From NCBI GenBank assembly GCA_024653345.1, contig JANLFV010000002.1, positions 147,881 to 211,880 on the forward strand: a DNA stretch of 64,000 nucleotides, given 5' to 3'. Below the pieces are notes generated by a model that was not told the origin of the DNA, ran no database searches, and saw only the letters and a list, made by a program, of their open reading frames with translations. Below, piece by piece: positions 14,111-22,390 of the stretch; position 1 is the stretch's first letter, and the number at the start of each line of letters is the position of its first letter. Source of the stretch: Candidatus Acetothermia bacterium. GTDB taxonomy: Bacteria > Bipolaricaulota > Bipolaricaulia > RBG-16-55-9 > JANLFV01. The position numbers were made by a program, and so were the translations under genes.

Positions 14111-15108
14111 TTCTCCAGCCTAATCCGCGGGTCCACCCACAGGAGGAGGAGGTCGGCGAGCAGGCTCCCGACCATCAGCACCGCGCTGAAGAAGAGGAGC
14201 CCGGACATGGCCACATACTGGTCCTCTTGGGCCAGGGCCTGCCAATAGGCTCCCTCGACGATCGGCAACTGAAGGACCACTGCCGCGACGAGCGTCCCCT
14301 CGAACATCTGGGGGAGCCAGAAGCCGAGCATGCTCACCAGCGGGGTGAGCGCATTCCGCACGGCGTGCTTGTAGACCACAAGCCTCTCGCGCAGCCCCTT
14401 GGCCCGTGCCGCCTGGATGTAGGGCTCGTCCAGGACATCGAGGAGCTGGCCGCGCATGTAGCGGCTGAGCGAGGCGATGTTCCCCGCCCCAATCACCAGG
14501 ACCGCCGGCCAGAGGTGCCAGAGCAGGTCCTTCACCTTGGCCCAGCTCCAGGCGGCCTCGGCCTGCGCGGGATCGAAGAGCCCGCCCACCCCCAGCCCAT
14601 AGCGCGGCCCCACCTGGAAGATCACTACCAGGGCCCAGAGGAGGACAAGGGCCAGGACGAAGCTGGGGATGGAGAGGCCGATGAACCCGAGCAGGTTGGC
14701 GAGCCGATCGCCGAGGGAGTTCCGGTGGGTCGCAGAGTAGATCCCGAGCGGCAGGGCGAGGAGCCAGGTGCAGAGCATAGTCACCCCGGTGACGACGAAG
14801 GTCCACAGCAGCCTCCCGCTGGAGAACAGGGCCTGGAGGGCCGGCTGGCGCGTGGCGAAGGAGTAGCCGAAATCGAGACGGGTCAGGATGCCCGTGATCC
14901 ACCGCCAATATTGGACATGGAGGGGGGCATCGAGGCCGTAGCGCTCGCGCATCTCCTGGAGCACCTCTCGGGGATAGCTCAGCTCATACTTGGTGAGGAA
15001 GTCGCCCGGGTTGAGCTTGATCACCCCGAACGCGACCACGGAGATAAAGAAGAGCGCCGGGACCATGTAAAGGACCCGGCGCAAGACATAGCCCCACATC
15101 GTCGTCAA
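14107..15108 (-). CDS. Peptide ABC transporter permease, DppB/OppB type
   Basis: A 333-residue membrane protein with six predicted helices. It begins YVLRRVLYMVPALFFISVVAFGVIKL, the standard DppB start, has a long loop between helices 1 and 2 (KLNPGD...RYGLDAPLHVQYWRW) and the EAA loop DEPYIQAARAKGLRERLVVYKHAVRNA near residue 230. It forms the translocation pore with the DppC-like protein. It overlaps both neighbours by four bases, which indicates coupled translation. Confidence 0.9.
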   Translation of the reverse strand: MTTMWGYVLRRVLYMVPALFFISVVAFGVIKLNPGDFLTKYELSYPREVLQEMRERYGLDAPLHVQYWRWITGILTRLDFGYSFATRQPALQALFSSGRLLWTFVVTGVTMLCTWLLALPLGIYSATHRNSLGDRLANLLGFIGLSIPSFVLALVLLWALVVIFQVGPRYGLGVGGLFDPAQAEAAWSWAKVKDLLWHLWPAVLVIGAGNIASLSRYMRGQLLDVLDEPYIQAARAKGLRERLVVYKHAVRNALTPLVSMLGFWLPQMFEGTLVAAVVLQLPIVEGAYWQALAQEDQYVAMSGLLFFSAVLMVGSLLADLLLLWVDPRIRLEK

Positions 15109-16838
15109 TCGCGGCGGAAGAGGAGCTCGCTTCCCACCAGCGTCGCGCTGAGGGTCGTCCCGCTGAAGTTCCCTACCCGGTCTTCCCGGTAGGCCTCCAG
15201 CCCCTGGGCATTGTAGAGGAAGATCAGGGGCTGGTTCTCAGCGACGATCGTCTGGAACTGAGCGAGGAGCTCGAACCGCCGGTTCAGATCCGCAGTAGTC
15301 GCCTGCTCTTCCAGGAGGCGATCGACCTCCTTCTGCCAGTCAGGCACGTCCCAGCCGAGGCCGTCGGAGAACTTCCAGAAGTGGAGTTCCCCTTGGGAGG
15401 AGTAGATGTCGCGGAGGAGGTTGGGGTCGCCGCCACCGCCGAGGGAGATCCGCGCCACCTGATAATCGGGCGGGAAGCTCCCGATCAGCCGATCCACGAG
15501 CGTGTTGAAGTTCACCGGGGTGACGGTCACCTTCAGCCCGAGCTTTGTTAAGTCGTCGCTGAAGATCAGCGCGTCACTCGTGAGCACCGACGAGCCCTGG
15601 ACGGTGAGGATGTTGAACTGGACCGGCGCACCGGGCCTGGGGAAGCCGGCGGGGAACTCGCGGACCCCGTCGCCGTCGGTGTCCCTCAGGCCGATCTGAT
15701 CCAGCAGGCTCCGCGCCTGCGCCAGATTGAAGGGGTAGCTGGGAAAGCCCGACTGGTCCCCGATCCAGTAGGTGGAGTCGATCCCGGGGCCGTAGCGCGG
15801 CTCGCCGAGGCCGTTGAGGTTTGTGGAGATCATCGACTCCCGATCGGCGGCGTAGGCCATGGCCTGCCGGAAGCGCAGATCGCGGAAGAGTTGCTGGAGG
15901 TTGGCGTCCGCCACATCCTGGTTGAAGGCGAAGACATTGATGTCGACCGTCCCTGCGGGGCTCACCAGGACGCGAAAGCCGCTGCTCGCGTGGGCCTGGA
16001 TCAAGGGGAGGTCCTCGGCCCGCGGGGGATAGATCTCCGTCTGCCCGTTGATGAACCTGAGCAGCCGGACATTGTCGTCGGAGACGACCGGAATGATGAT
16101 CCGGTCAAGGTAGGGGAGCTGGGTCCCGTTCGGGTCGACCTTCCAGTAGAAGGGGTTCCGCTCGAGGACCACCTGGTGGCCGGGGGTGTAGCTCCTGAGC
16201 TTGAACGGTCCGAGGCCAGCGATCTTCTCCGGCGCCGTGTCGACCCCCCAGGCGCGGTTGAACTCCCCGGAGGCTACGGCATCGGCCAGAAGGTGCTTCG
16301 GCAGGATCGGGACGGAGGCCAGGAGGCTCAACAGCCCGGGGACGGCGACGGGCGTGGTGATCCGGACTCGGCTCGCATCGAGCGCCTCGACGGTGGGGAA
16401 GGCCCCGGCGACGCGCCAAGAGGCCTTGTTGCTCTGGACAGCGGGGTTGAAGAGGACATCGTTGAAGGTGAAGACCACATCCTCTGCCGTCACCGCCACG
16501 CCGTCGGAGAACCTGATTCCCTCTCGCAGGACGAGCGTGATCGACCGCTCATCGGCCGAGATCTCGTAGGACTCCGCGACAGCCGGGCTTCCGTCGGCCT
16601 CGACTAGCGGGGCGTTGAGGAGCGCGGTGACCGCGTTCGAGCTGTTCTCCTGCTCGACGATCGGGTTGAAGGTCTTCGGGTTATCGATGTTGTCGATCGT
16701 CACGGACCCGCCCCGCCGGCCGAGCCCATCGGGCAGGCTCTCCAAGGGCAGGACGAGGAAGTTGGTCGTCTGCTGCGCGGGGAGGCTCACTCCTACCAGC
16801 GCGAGTGACAGGATCAAGAGAAGCGTTAGCTTGCGCAT
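15105..16838 (-). CDS. Peptide ABC transporter substrate-binding protein (family 5)
   Basis: A 577-residue exported binding protein. The signal peptide (RKLTLLLILSLALVGVSLPAQ) ends near residue 21. Family 5 landmarks are PKTFNPIVEQENSS near the start of the mature part, LREGIRFSDGVAVTAEDVVFTFND near residue 125, GPFKLRSYTPGHQVVLERNPFYWK near residue 210 and FRQAMAYAADRESMI near residue 325. It delivers peptides or other large solutes to the permease pair encoded downstream (4-base overlap). No lipobox is seen, so it may be free in the periplasm. Confidence 0.9.
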   Translation of the reverse strand: MRKLTLLLILSLALVGVSLPAQQTTNFLVLPLESLPDGLGRRGGSVTIDNIDNPKTFNPIVEQENSSNAVTALLNAPLVEADGSPAVAESYEISADERSITLVLREGIRFSDGVAVTAEDVVFTFNDVLFNPAVQSNKASWRVAGAFPTVEALDASRVRITTPVAVPGLLSLLASVPILPKHLLADAVASGEFNRAWGVDTAPEKIAGLGPFKLRSYTPGHQVVLERNPFYWKVDPNGTQLPYLDRIIIPVVSDDNVRLLRFINGQTEIYPPRAEDLPLIQAHASSGFRVLVSPAGTVDINVFAFNQDVADANLQQLFRDLRFRQAMAYAADRESMISTNLNGLGEPRYGPGIDSTYWIGDQSGFPSYPFNLAQARSLLDQIGLRDTDGDGVREFPAGFPRPGAPVQFNILTVQGSSVLTSDALIFSDDLTKLGLKVTVTPVNFNTLVDRLIGSFPPDYQVARISLGGGGDPNLLRDIYSSQGELHFWKFSDGLGWDVPDWQKEVDRLLEEQATTADLNRRFELLAQFQTIVAENQPLIFLYNAQGLEAYREDRVGNFSGTTLSATLVGSELLFRRD

Positions 16839-16853
16839 CTTTCCCCTCCCTTC

Positions 16854-17792
16854 CTAGCGGCCTGGGCCGGGCTGGAAGCGCGGTCGCCCGCCCCCACCGA
16901 GTGGCCCAGCGGGGGCCTTGAACGAGATCCCGCCCAGCTCCTCCTTGGCTAGCCTGACTGCCGAGCCGGTGGCCAAGGTTGCCCGGACCTTCCCATCCCC
17001 GTCAGGGGTCACGATCCCCGAGACTCGATCGCCGATCCGGAGGACGACCACATCGGGGTCATCGAAGGTGATCTGGGCCAGGTCAGCTACGGCGAGGGGG
17101 TGGCTCCCGAAGATCGTCGAGACCAGGGTGAAGGTCTGGTTCTCGATGGTTCCGCTCAGGACTTCCCCGTCCGGGAAGACGAGGAGGTCGAACTTCTGGA
17201 GCCCTTGGATGATCGCTTGGAAGAGGGCGCTCCCTTGCAGCCCGCTGAAGAGCGGGAAGAGGCTGCTCTGGGCCTGCCGGACCTGGGCCTCGCTCGGCGG
17301 GTTCGCCCCCGGCTGCTCGGGCGGGGCAGGCATCTCCGGCCGCTCGACCTTGAAGATGATCCCCCGGAGTTGGTCGACCGAGAGGGCCGCGCTCTCGCTC
17401 GTGGGGAGCACCAAAGTGATGGAGCTGGCTTGCAGGGCCCCTTGGACCTGGCTCCCGTCCTTGAGGTAGACCTGGGCGACGGGGTTCGCCTCCTGAGTCG
17501 TTCCCGCTGCCGGCCAGGCGATCAGGAGGATCTGGTCCCGCGCTAGCGTCCGGCTACCGATGGTGAATTGCTGCTCCTGGACTGCCCCGCTCGCCAGGCC
17601 CCCGTTCTGGAGGAGGATCAAGTCCCCGGCCTCCAGGGCATGGAAGAGCTCGAAGAACGCCATCCGCGGTCCGCCGACGAAGAGCTGCACGGACACCGTG
17701 CTCTCGGCCTCGGTCTGGCCGAACGAGGCCGTCCCTCCCAGCCCGGCGGATACTGCCAACACCGCGAGAAGTAGCATGATCTTTTGGAACAT
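16854..17792 (-). CDS. Secreted protein with four internal beta-type repeats
   Basis: A 312-residue protein of no family I know. The ATG at 17792 is preferred because AAAGGAG lies about ten bases upstream; ATG 17801 is almost on top of that SD. The signal peptide ends near TASFGQ. The mature part has four related segments of roughly 40-45 residues. Each has a hydrophobic-acidic start, a turn with SG or QG, a V/F-rich strand and a closing L..DQL-type turn: DLILLQNGGLASGAV, VYLKDGSQVQGAL, DLLVFPDGEVLSGTI and VVLRIGDRVSGIV. They come as two pairs separated by a Pro/Gln-rich linker, and the tail is Gly/Pro-rich. It precedes the substrate-binding gene by 15 bases, so it probably opens the peptide-transporter operon. 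Confidence 0.65.
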   Translation of the reverse strand: MFQKIMLLLAVLAVSAGLGGTASFGQTEAESTVSVQLFVGGPRMAFFELFHALEAGDLILLQNGGLASGAVQEQQFTIGSRTLARDQILLIAWPAAGTTQEANPVAQVYLKDGSQVQGALQASSITLVLPTSESAALSVDQLRGIIFKVERPEMPAPPEQPGANPPSEAQVRQAQSSLFPLFSGLQGSALFQAIIQGLQKFDLLVFPDGEVLSGTIENQTFTLVSTIFGSHPLAVADLAQITFDDPDVVVLRIGDRVSGIVTPDGDGKVRATLATGSAVRLAKEELGGISFKAPAGPLGGGGRPRFQPGPGR

Positions 17793-18049
17793 GTTCGTCA
17801 TTCTCCTTTCCTACTCAGCTTCCGCACTTCGTGACCTTGCTCTTCGACCGCCGCGCGGCTGGAACCTAACGATCGCCGCTGAGCAGTCCCTGACCGACTC
17901 CCGTTTCTATACATCTTCTCTCAGCTCCTTTCTCTGGGGACTCCTCTTCCCCGGCGCTCTTCAGAGGGCAGCATACCGGTTGAATGTGAACATCCTGTGC
18001 AAGCGAGGTGGAGGCTTGACGAATTAGGGTCATCGTAGTTCTACCAGGC

Positions 18050-18451
18050 TCAGAACTCGAGCGATAGCTCGGCCTCGAAGGAGAAGCGCTTCGGCACACT
18101 CCGGTGGCCCTGGCGGTCGACTAGTGTCACCTCCAGCGTGACCCGCTGGGGGAGGATCGTGAAGACGTAGAACTGGAAGCTCCCTTCCTTCTGGCCCCGG
18201 ACCTCCGGGTCGAAGCTGAACGACTCGAAGGCTTGCGCTTCAATCACCTTGAACTCAGCCAAGACGATGTCGCCCTCTCTGTCGCGGAACTTCACCGTCC
18301 CCAGAACCTCGCTGCCGTCGGCATCGATCTTCTCAGGGAACTCGATCGCGACTATCTCCGGCCTCGTCGGGGTCGTGGTGGAAACCAGAGTTACGACGAG
18401 TATGGCCCCGACCAAGAGCCCGAGCAAGATCAGACCGGTTGAGAGATTCAT
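18050..18451 (-). CDS. Membrane-anchored single Ig-like domain protein
   Basis: A 133-residue protein with one N-terminal hydrophobic anchor (STGLILLGLLVGAILVVTLV) and an exported beta domain. The segment from VKFRDREGDIVLAEFKV through FSFDPEVRG and EGSFQFYVF to VTLVDRQGHRS aligns well with the third Ig-like repeat of the CAP protein at 50569-52299 (VGFADPQGDIVEARFVKV, SFDPGVYG, SGSFSFNI, VTLRDAAGNQS). It is therefore a stand-alone copy of the same extracellular domain family. Function is unknown. Its ATG overlaps the stop of the small basic gene upstream by four bases. Confidence 0.65.
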   Translation of the reverse strand: MNLSTGLILLGLLVGAILVVTLVSTTTPTRPEIVAIEFPEKIDADGSEVLGTVKFRDREGDIVLAEFKVIEAQAFESFSFDPEVRGQKEGSFQFYVFTILPQRVTLEVTLVDRQGHRSVPKRFSFEAELSLEF

Positions 18452-18645
18452 CTCTTCCTCCCCGCCCTCTCTGCCTCGCCCCGATCACGAGGGAGTTGCT
18501 CGCCTCTCCAGGTCTGATAGACAGGCACGACCCTCGGGCTCGGGGGTAGAACCCGGGCGAGGATCGTCTGACTCCAGGCCGTCAGGGCGCGCGCAGCTCT
18601 CCGCTTCAACTCCAGCCTCATCTTGTTCACTTTCCTGGTGGCCAT
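18448..18645 (-). CDS. Small very basic protein, unknown
   Basis: A 65-residue product starting MATRKVNKMRLELKRRAARAL. The ATG at 18645 is fixed by GGAGGTGA five bases upstream. The N-terminal half is an amphipathic basic helix; the C-terminal half is Pro/Arg/Glu-rich and probably unstructured. No family is recognised. It is coupled (ATGA overlap) to the membrane-anchored Ig-like gene, so the pair may work together. The short length and simple composition leave some doubt. Confidence 0.5.
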   Translation of the reverse strand: MATRKVNKMRLELKRRAARALTAWSQTILARVLPPSPRVVPVYQTWRGEQLPRDRGEAERAGRKR

Positions 18646-18668
18646 CGGTTTCACCTCCGTCGATTCCT

Positions 18669-18708
18669 GTTCGAGAGGAGGGCTAAGGGGCCAGCCCTCC
18701 TCTCGAAC
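18669..18708 (-). terminator. Perfect 16-bp hairpin between minus-strand genes
   Basis: GTTCGAGAGGAGGGCT (18669-18684) is the exact complement of AGCCCTCCTCTCGAAC (18693-18708) with an 8-base loop. It lies downstream of the gene ending at 18787 and upstream of the one starting at 18645. There is no T tract, so it may be a tail-less terminator or a processing and stability element. Confidence 0.55.
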
Positions 18709-18786
18709 TTCAGCCAGCTCTGACCAGACCTTGCTCGGTCTGCAACTGGCCGCTCCTAGGGTGAGGGGACGGTGGTGGAGCGATCA

Positions 18787-19230
18787 TCACCATCCGGCCC
18801 GCGGGCCGCGCCCGCGGAAGCCCCGCGGTCCCCAGCCGAGCCACTGGTGTCCTCCGATCTGCTGCTTCATCCAGGCGGCCTGCTCCTGGGTGATCTTGCC
18901 CTGCCCCAGGGCCTCATCGATCATCCCGAGCAGCGCCTGGCTCGCGGAGATCCGCTGCTTTAGCCGCTCGGCCTGCTCTTGGGTGATGAAGCCTTGGGCA
19001 ACGGCCTCGTCGATCATCTGGAGGCGGGCTTGAGTGATCGCCTCCAGGAGCTTTGCCTCGCTCACCCCGAGGTTGGCTGCCACTCGGCTGAGGAAGGTCC
19101 CAGATGGTAGGGTGGTAGTCGTTCCCTGCTCGCCCGATCCCTGCCCCTGGGCCAGGGCCCAGCCCACGACGGCTGCGGCGATGAGGATCCCCACAAGACC
19201 GCCGGCCAGTAAGCCTTTCCTCTTGCTCAT
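18787..19230 (-). CDS. DUF2680-like exported protein
   Basis: A 147-residue protein with an N-terminal hydrophobic signal or anchor (LLAGGLVGILIAAAVVGWALAQ). The mature part has two copies of the short helical motif IDEAVAQGFITQEQAERLKQRI and IDEALGQGKITQEQAAWMKQQI, the hallmark of DUF2680/YckD-type proteins, and a Gly/Arg/Trp-rich tail. Function is unknown; family members are small extracytoplasmic proteins. The ATG at 19230 has GGAG about ten bases upstream. Between the SD and a TATACT box (19285-19290) lies the 7-bp hairpin at 19257-19275. Confidence 0.72.
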   Translation of the reverse strand: MSKRKGLLAGGLVGILIAAAVVGWALAQGQGSGEQGTTTTLPSGTFLSRVAANLGVSEAKLLEAITQARLQMIDEAVAQGFITQEQAERLKQRISASQALLGMIDEALGQGKITQEQAAWMKQQIGGHQWLGWGPRGFRGRGPRAGW

Positions 19231-19256
19231 CTTCTCTCAACTCCTTTCTCGCGCTC

Positions 19257-19275
19257 ATCCGGCGACCCGCCGGAT
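19257..19275 (-). promoter_or_regulatory. Inverted repeat at the predicted +1 of the DUF2680-like gene
   Basis: ATCCGGC (19257-19263) and GCCGGAT (19269-19275) form a 7-bp stem with a 5-base loop, starting about ten bases after a minus-strand TATACT box. The layout (-10 box, hairpin, SD) mirrors that of the corrinoid operon at 2013-2064. Confidence 0.4.
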
Positions 19276-19369
19276 TTCGAGGACAGTATAAGAAACGGAT
19301 GTGGAGATCTGATGGAGAAGATGTCGAAAGCCTATGAAAAGGGGCGGCGCGGTGCAGGCAAGAGCCCTC

Positions 19370-21061
19370 CTAGAGCCTTCCGGAGCGGAGGATCGCAAGG
19401 ACCAGCCAGAGGCCAAGGAGCCCAGCGAGGCCGAAGCCGAGGAAGCCAAACAGCGGGAGGCCCCAGAGCTTCGGACCGACATCAAGCTGCATCACCAACG
19501 AGGAGCCGACGATGAGGGCCGCGACGATCAGGGCGAAGGCCAGCCGGTTGCTGGCGCGATCGATCTCCCGGATCAGGCGGTCAAGCCCCAGATGCTCGAA
19601 CTGGACCTTGAGCTTCCCGCGCCGGAGCCTTCCCAATATCGAGCGCATCTCCCCAGGCAGCTCCTGGAACAACCGCTGGGTCTCCTCTAGGGCCGCCGCC
19701 CAGTCGCGGAGTTGGCGCTGCATGACCTTGCGACGGAAGGCGAGTCGCTCCAGATAGGGCTGAGCGACCGCGAGCATCTCGAACCCCGGTTCCAGGAGCC
19801 TTCCCACCCCATCAGCGAGCACCAGGGCCTTCCCCATCATCGCCAGGCTCGGAGGGAGTCGAAGATGATGCTCCCGGACGAGGGCCATCAGCTCATCGAG
19901 AAGCCGACCCAGGTCGAGCCCAGCCAGCGGTATCCTAGAATAGCGGTCGAGCAAGTCCGCTAGGTCAGATTGGAAAGCCAAGAGGCCGACCTGCTCGTGC
20001 CCATCGCCATCGAGGCCCCCGAGCTCTCGCAGCGTCCGGACGAGCCCATCGAGGTCTCCGCGGGCGACCGCGAGGATGAGCTGACCCACCCGCTCGCGGA
20101 GCTGGGGGTCGAGCCGCCCGACCATCCCGAAGTCGAGCGGGGCGATGACATTCCCCTCGAGGACCAGGATGTTCCCCGGGTGGGGATCGGCGTGGAAGAG
20201 GCCGTGCTCGAAGATCTGCTTCAGGATGGCATTGGCCCCGTTGAGGGCCACCTGGTGCCGATCGAGCCCGGCCCGCTCTAGCCCCTCCAGGTCGGTGATC
20301 TTGACCCCCCCGATCCTCTCCATCGTCAGGACCTCGGGGGCGGTATACTCCCAGAAGACCCTGGGGATGTAGACCGTCGGGTCATCGGAGAAATTCCGGC
20401 GGAAGAGCTCGATGTTCCGCCCCTCGCGGACGAAGTCCAGCTCCCGCCTCAGGGTCTTGGCGAACTCCCGGACCAGGCCCGGAGGGTCGAACGGCTCGCT
20501 CTCGGGAACGTGGCGGGCGAGGAACTGGGCCAAGTCCTCTAGAATGATTAGGTCGGCGCGGATCGTCTCGCGGATCCCCGGCCGCTGGACCTTGACCGCC
20601 ACCTCGGTCCCGTCCTTGAGGACCGCGCGGTGGACCTGGGCGAGCGAGGCCGCGGCGAGCGGCTCCTCCGCGAACTCGCGGAAGGCCTCTTCCAAGGGGC
20701 GGCCGAGCTGCTCTTGGACCTTCCTCTCGATTTGGATGAACGGGACCGGCGCGGCCTCGTCCTGAAGCTTGGCTAGTTCGGCAGTGTATTCCGATGGGAG
20801 GAGGTCGGGCCGGAGGCTGAGGAGCTGCCCGAGCTTGATGAAGGCCGGGCCGAGCTCCTCAAAGGCCAGCCTCAGCCGCTCAGGCCTCGAGAGGTCCTCT
20901 AGCTCCCGGACTGCCCTCAGCCGCGGGAGCCGCCCGAGCAGGGGGTGGCAGACCCGGAGCCTCCCCAGCAGGTCGCCGAAGCCGTATTTGATGAGGACCG
21001 CCAGGATCTGGCGGTAGCGTCGGAGGCCGGAGTAGGCCCGCGGGAGCCGGGTGAGGCGCAT
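19370..21061 (-). CDS. UbiB/ABC1/AarF-family atypical kinase
   Basis: A 563-residue protein with the UbiB-family KxGQ motif (FIKLGQLLSLRPDLLP, near residue 75). It also has the Ala-rich nucleotide loop AAASLAQVHRA near residue 137, VAVKVQRPG with the catalytic-type Lys, the catalytic loop HADPHPGNI near residue 290 and the DFGMVG magnesium site. Two C-terminal hydrophobic helices (FALIVAALIVGSSLVMQL and LFGFLGFGLAGLLGLWLVLA) anchor it in the membrane. Family members are ATPases or kinases needed for quinone and prenyl-lipid metabolism. The start codon shares one base with the stop of the phasin-like gene upstream, so the two form an operon. Confidence 0.88.
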   Translation of the reverse strand: MRLTRLPRAYSGLRRYRQILAVLIKYGFGDLLGRLRVCHPLLGRLPRLRAVRELEDLSRPERLRLAFEELGPAFIKLGQLLSLRPDLLPSEYTAELAKLQDEAAPVPFIQIERKVQEQLGRPLEEAFREFAEEPLAAASLAQVHRAVLKDGTEVAVKVQRPGIRETIRADLIILEDLAQFLARHVPESEPFDPPGLVREFAKTLRRELDFVREGRNIELFRRNFSDDPTVYIPRVFWEYTAPEVLTMERIGGVKITDLEGLERAGLDRHQVALNGANAILKQIFEHGLFHADPHPGNILVLEGNVIAPLDFGMVGRLDPQLRERVGQLILAVARGDLDGLVRTLRELGGLDGDGHEQVGLLAFQSDLADLLDRYSRIPLAGLDLGRLLDELMALVREHHLRLPPSLAMMGKALVLADGVGRLLEPGFEMLAVAQPYLERLAFRRKVMQRQLRDWAAALEETQRLFQELPGEMRSILGRLRRGKLKVQFEHLGLDRLIREIDRASNRLAFALIVAALIVGSSLVMQLDVGPKLWGLPLFGFLGFGLAGLLGLWLVLAILRSGRL

Positions 21062-21342
21062 TACTTGAGCTTCTTCTCCAGGGCCGCGAGCCGCTCCTCA
21101 ATCCGCGCGAGGTCGGCCTTGGTCGGGAGCCCGAGCTCGCCCACCACGCGCGCGATAGTCGCCCGGAGCCGCTCCTCGGCCCTCTTCCCGGCCGCGAGGA
21201 GCTCATCGATCGCCACCTCTCGCTCCTTCTGGACCTGCTCGCCCCGCTTGATCAGCTCATCGACGAGGCTCGTGACCCTCTCCCGGGTCAGGTCGAGGGC
21301 CCCCAGCCCGAGGAGCAGCCCTTCCCTCAGTAGCGCCATCAT
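21061..21342 (-). CDS. Phasin-family (PhaF-like) coiled-coil protein
   Basis: A 93-residue protein. The ATG at 21342 follows GGAGGTGA by five bases; a longer frame to 21417 lacks any SD. An N-terminal MMALLREGLLLGLGALDLTRERVTSLVDELIKRGE helix leads to a heptad-rich coiled coil (ELLAAGKRAEERLRA, LARIEERLAALEKKLK). This is the layout of the PhaF/phasin-like proteins that sit next to UbiB kinases in many bacteria. A role as a UbiB partner or granule- or membrane-associated scaffold is inferred from the neighbour. Confidence 0.72.
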   Translation of the reverse strand: MMALLREGLLLGLGALDLTRERVTSLVDELIKRGEQVQKEREVAIDELLAAGKRAEERLRATIARVVGELGLPTKADLARIEERLAALEKKLK

Positions 21343-21483
21343 CGGTCTCACCTCCTTCGCTATTATGCTCGGCGGCCATGTCCATGACCAGGGCCGCCAC
21401 ATTATGACCAAGCCCATGGCCCCGTGGAGCTGAGCTGCGGGCCTCGCCGCCTGGCAGCAAGGCCGTCCTCAAGGGGTAAAGGC

Positions 21484-21514
21484 CCACCCGGCCGGGAGGG
21501 GACCGGCCGGGTGG
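21484..21514 (-). terminator. Perfect 12-bp GC hairpin after the RND/LolA operon
   Basis: CCACCCGGCCGG (21484-21495) is the exact complement of CCGGCCGGGTGG (21503-21514) around a 7-base loop, starting 33 bases after the LolA-like stop on the minus strand. Downstream sequence is CCTTTACCCCTTG, only a weak T stretch. Confidence 0.6.
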
Positions 21515-21547
21515 AGAGAGTAGGGCCAAGGAGGAGGCTCAGAGCGG

Positions 21548-22390
21548 CTAGAACCCCCAGAGGGAGGGCTCGAAGTTGGGCAGATTCTGCGGCTCGAAGA
21601 GCTCATCAGGCAATGCCTCTGTCGGCCGCCGCCGCTCGAGGAAGCTGATCGTGGTCGAGTTGTTGTTTAGAAGATCCTTAGAGATCATCACATCGGCGAC
21701 GGTCTTCCCCTCGAACTCCCCGAGCTTGAGGACCTCCATCGTCCGCTCGAGGTTCCCCGCGTCGCTATACTCCTCGGCCTTGAGTGAGATCCAACTGGCC
21801 TTGTCCACCCACATCTTCCCCGTGGGGTAGTCGACCTCGGCCTCCGGCTTGGCGGTGAGTTTGAGAAGATAGCAGTCACGGGCTTGGCCGTCAATCGCCA
21901 CCGGCTCCTCGCCGATGAGCTCGGCCGTGTAATCGTCGGCCATTTTCCGCTCCCCGACCTGGCGGTAGGAGAAGGTGCTCCCGGCGAAGGAGCCGCTCCG
22001 CTCCTCCTCACTCACCAGTTCCTTGACCATGCCCAGAGCGGGGAGGTAGAGCCAGAGCTGGGCACTCTGCCCCTCAGGCTTGATGCTGAGAAAGATCGTC
22101 CCGTGCACATCGTCCGGCTCCTTGAAGTAGACGAGCGACTTCTCCGGCTGGCCCTCGGCCTTCTTGCTCAGCCCGCCGAAGATGTTGTAAGCCGTGGTCC
22201 CGTCGGAGTAGCTATTATCGAAGCGGATCAGCGAGATGAGGTCCCCGCCCATGACGATGTCCTGCTGCTCATCGACCTTCTTGAGGATCGCCTCCCCCGT
22301 CAATTGGCCGGAGGAGTAGAAAGCCGTCCCGATCAGCCAGGCTCCCAAGAGGAGCGCTAGTCCCGCGATTAGGCTAAGTCTTCCCTTCAT
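21548..22390 (-). CDS. Outer-membrane lipoprotein-sorting (LolA-like) protein
   Basis: A 280-residue exported protein. The ATG at 22390 follows AAGGAGG by six bases; a longer GTG start at 22408 would swallow that SD. The signal or anchor is LIAGLALLLGAWLIGTAF. The mature part is the half-barrel typical of the LolA/LolB-like proteins paired with MMPL exporters: VYFKEPDDVHGTIFLSI, QLWLYLPALGMVKELV, RQVGERKMADDYTAEL, YPTGKMWVDKASW. It would carry a lipid or lipoprotein away from the RND protein whose gene it overlaps by 17 bases. Confidence 0.78.
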   Translation of the reverse strand: MKGRLSLIAGLALLLGAWLIGTAFYSSGQLTGEAILKKVDEQQDIVMGGDLISLIRFDNSYSDGTTAYNIFGGLSKKAEGQPEKSLVYFKEPDDVHGTIFLSIKPEGQSAQLWLYLPALGMVKELVSEEERSGSFAGSTFSYRQVGERKMADDYTAELIGEEPVAIDGQARDCYLLKLTAKPEAEVDYPTGKMWVDKASWISLKAEEYSDAGNLERTMEVLKLGEFEGKTVADVMISKDLLNNNSTTISFLERRRPTEALPDELFEPQNLPNFEPSLWGF

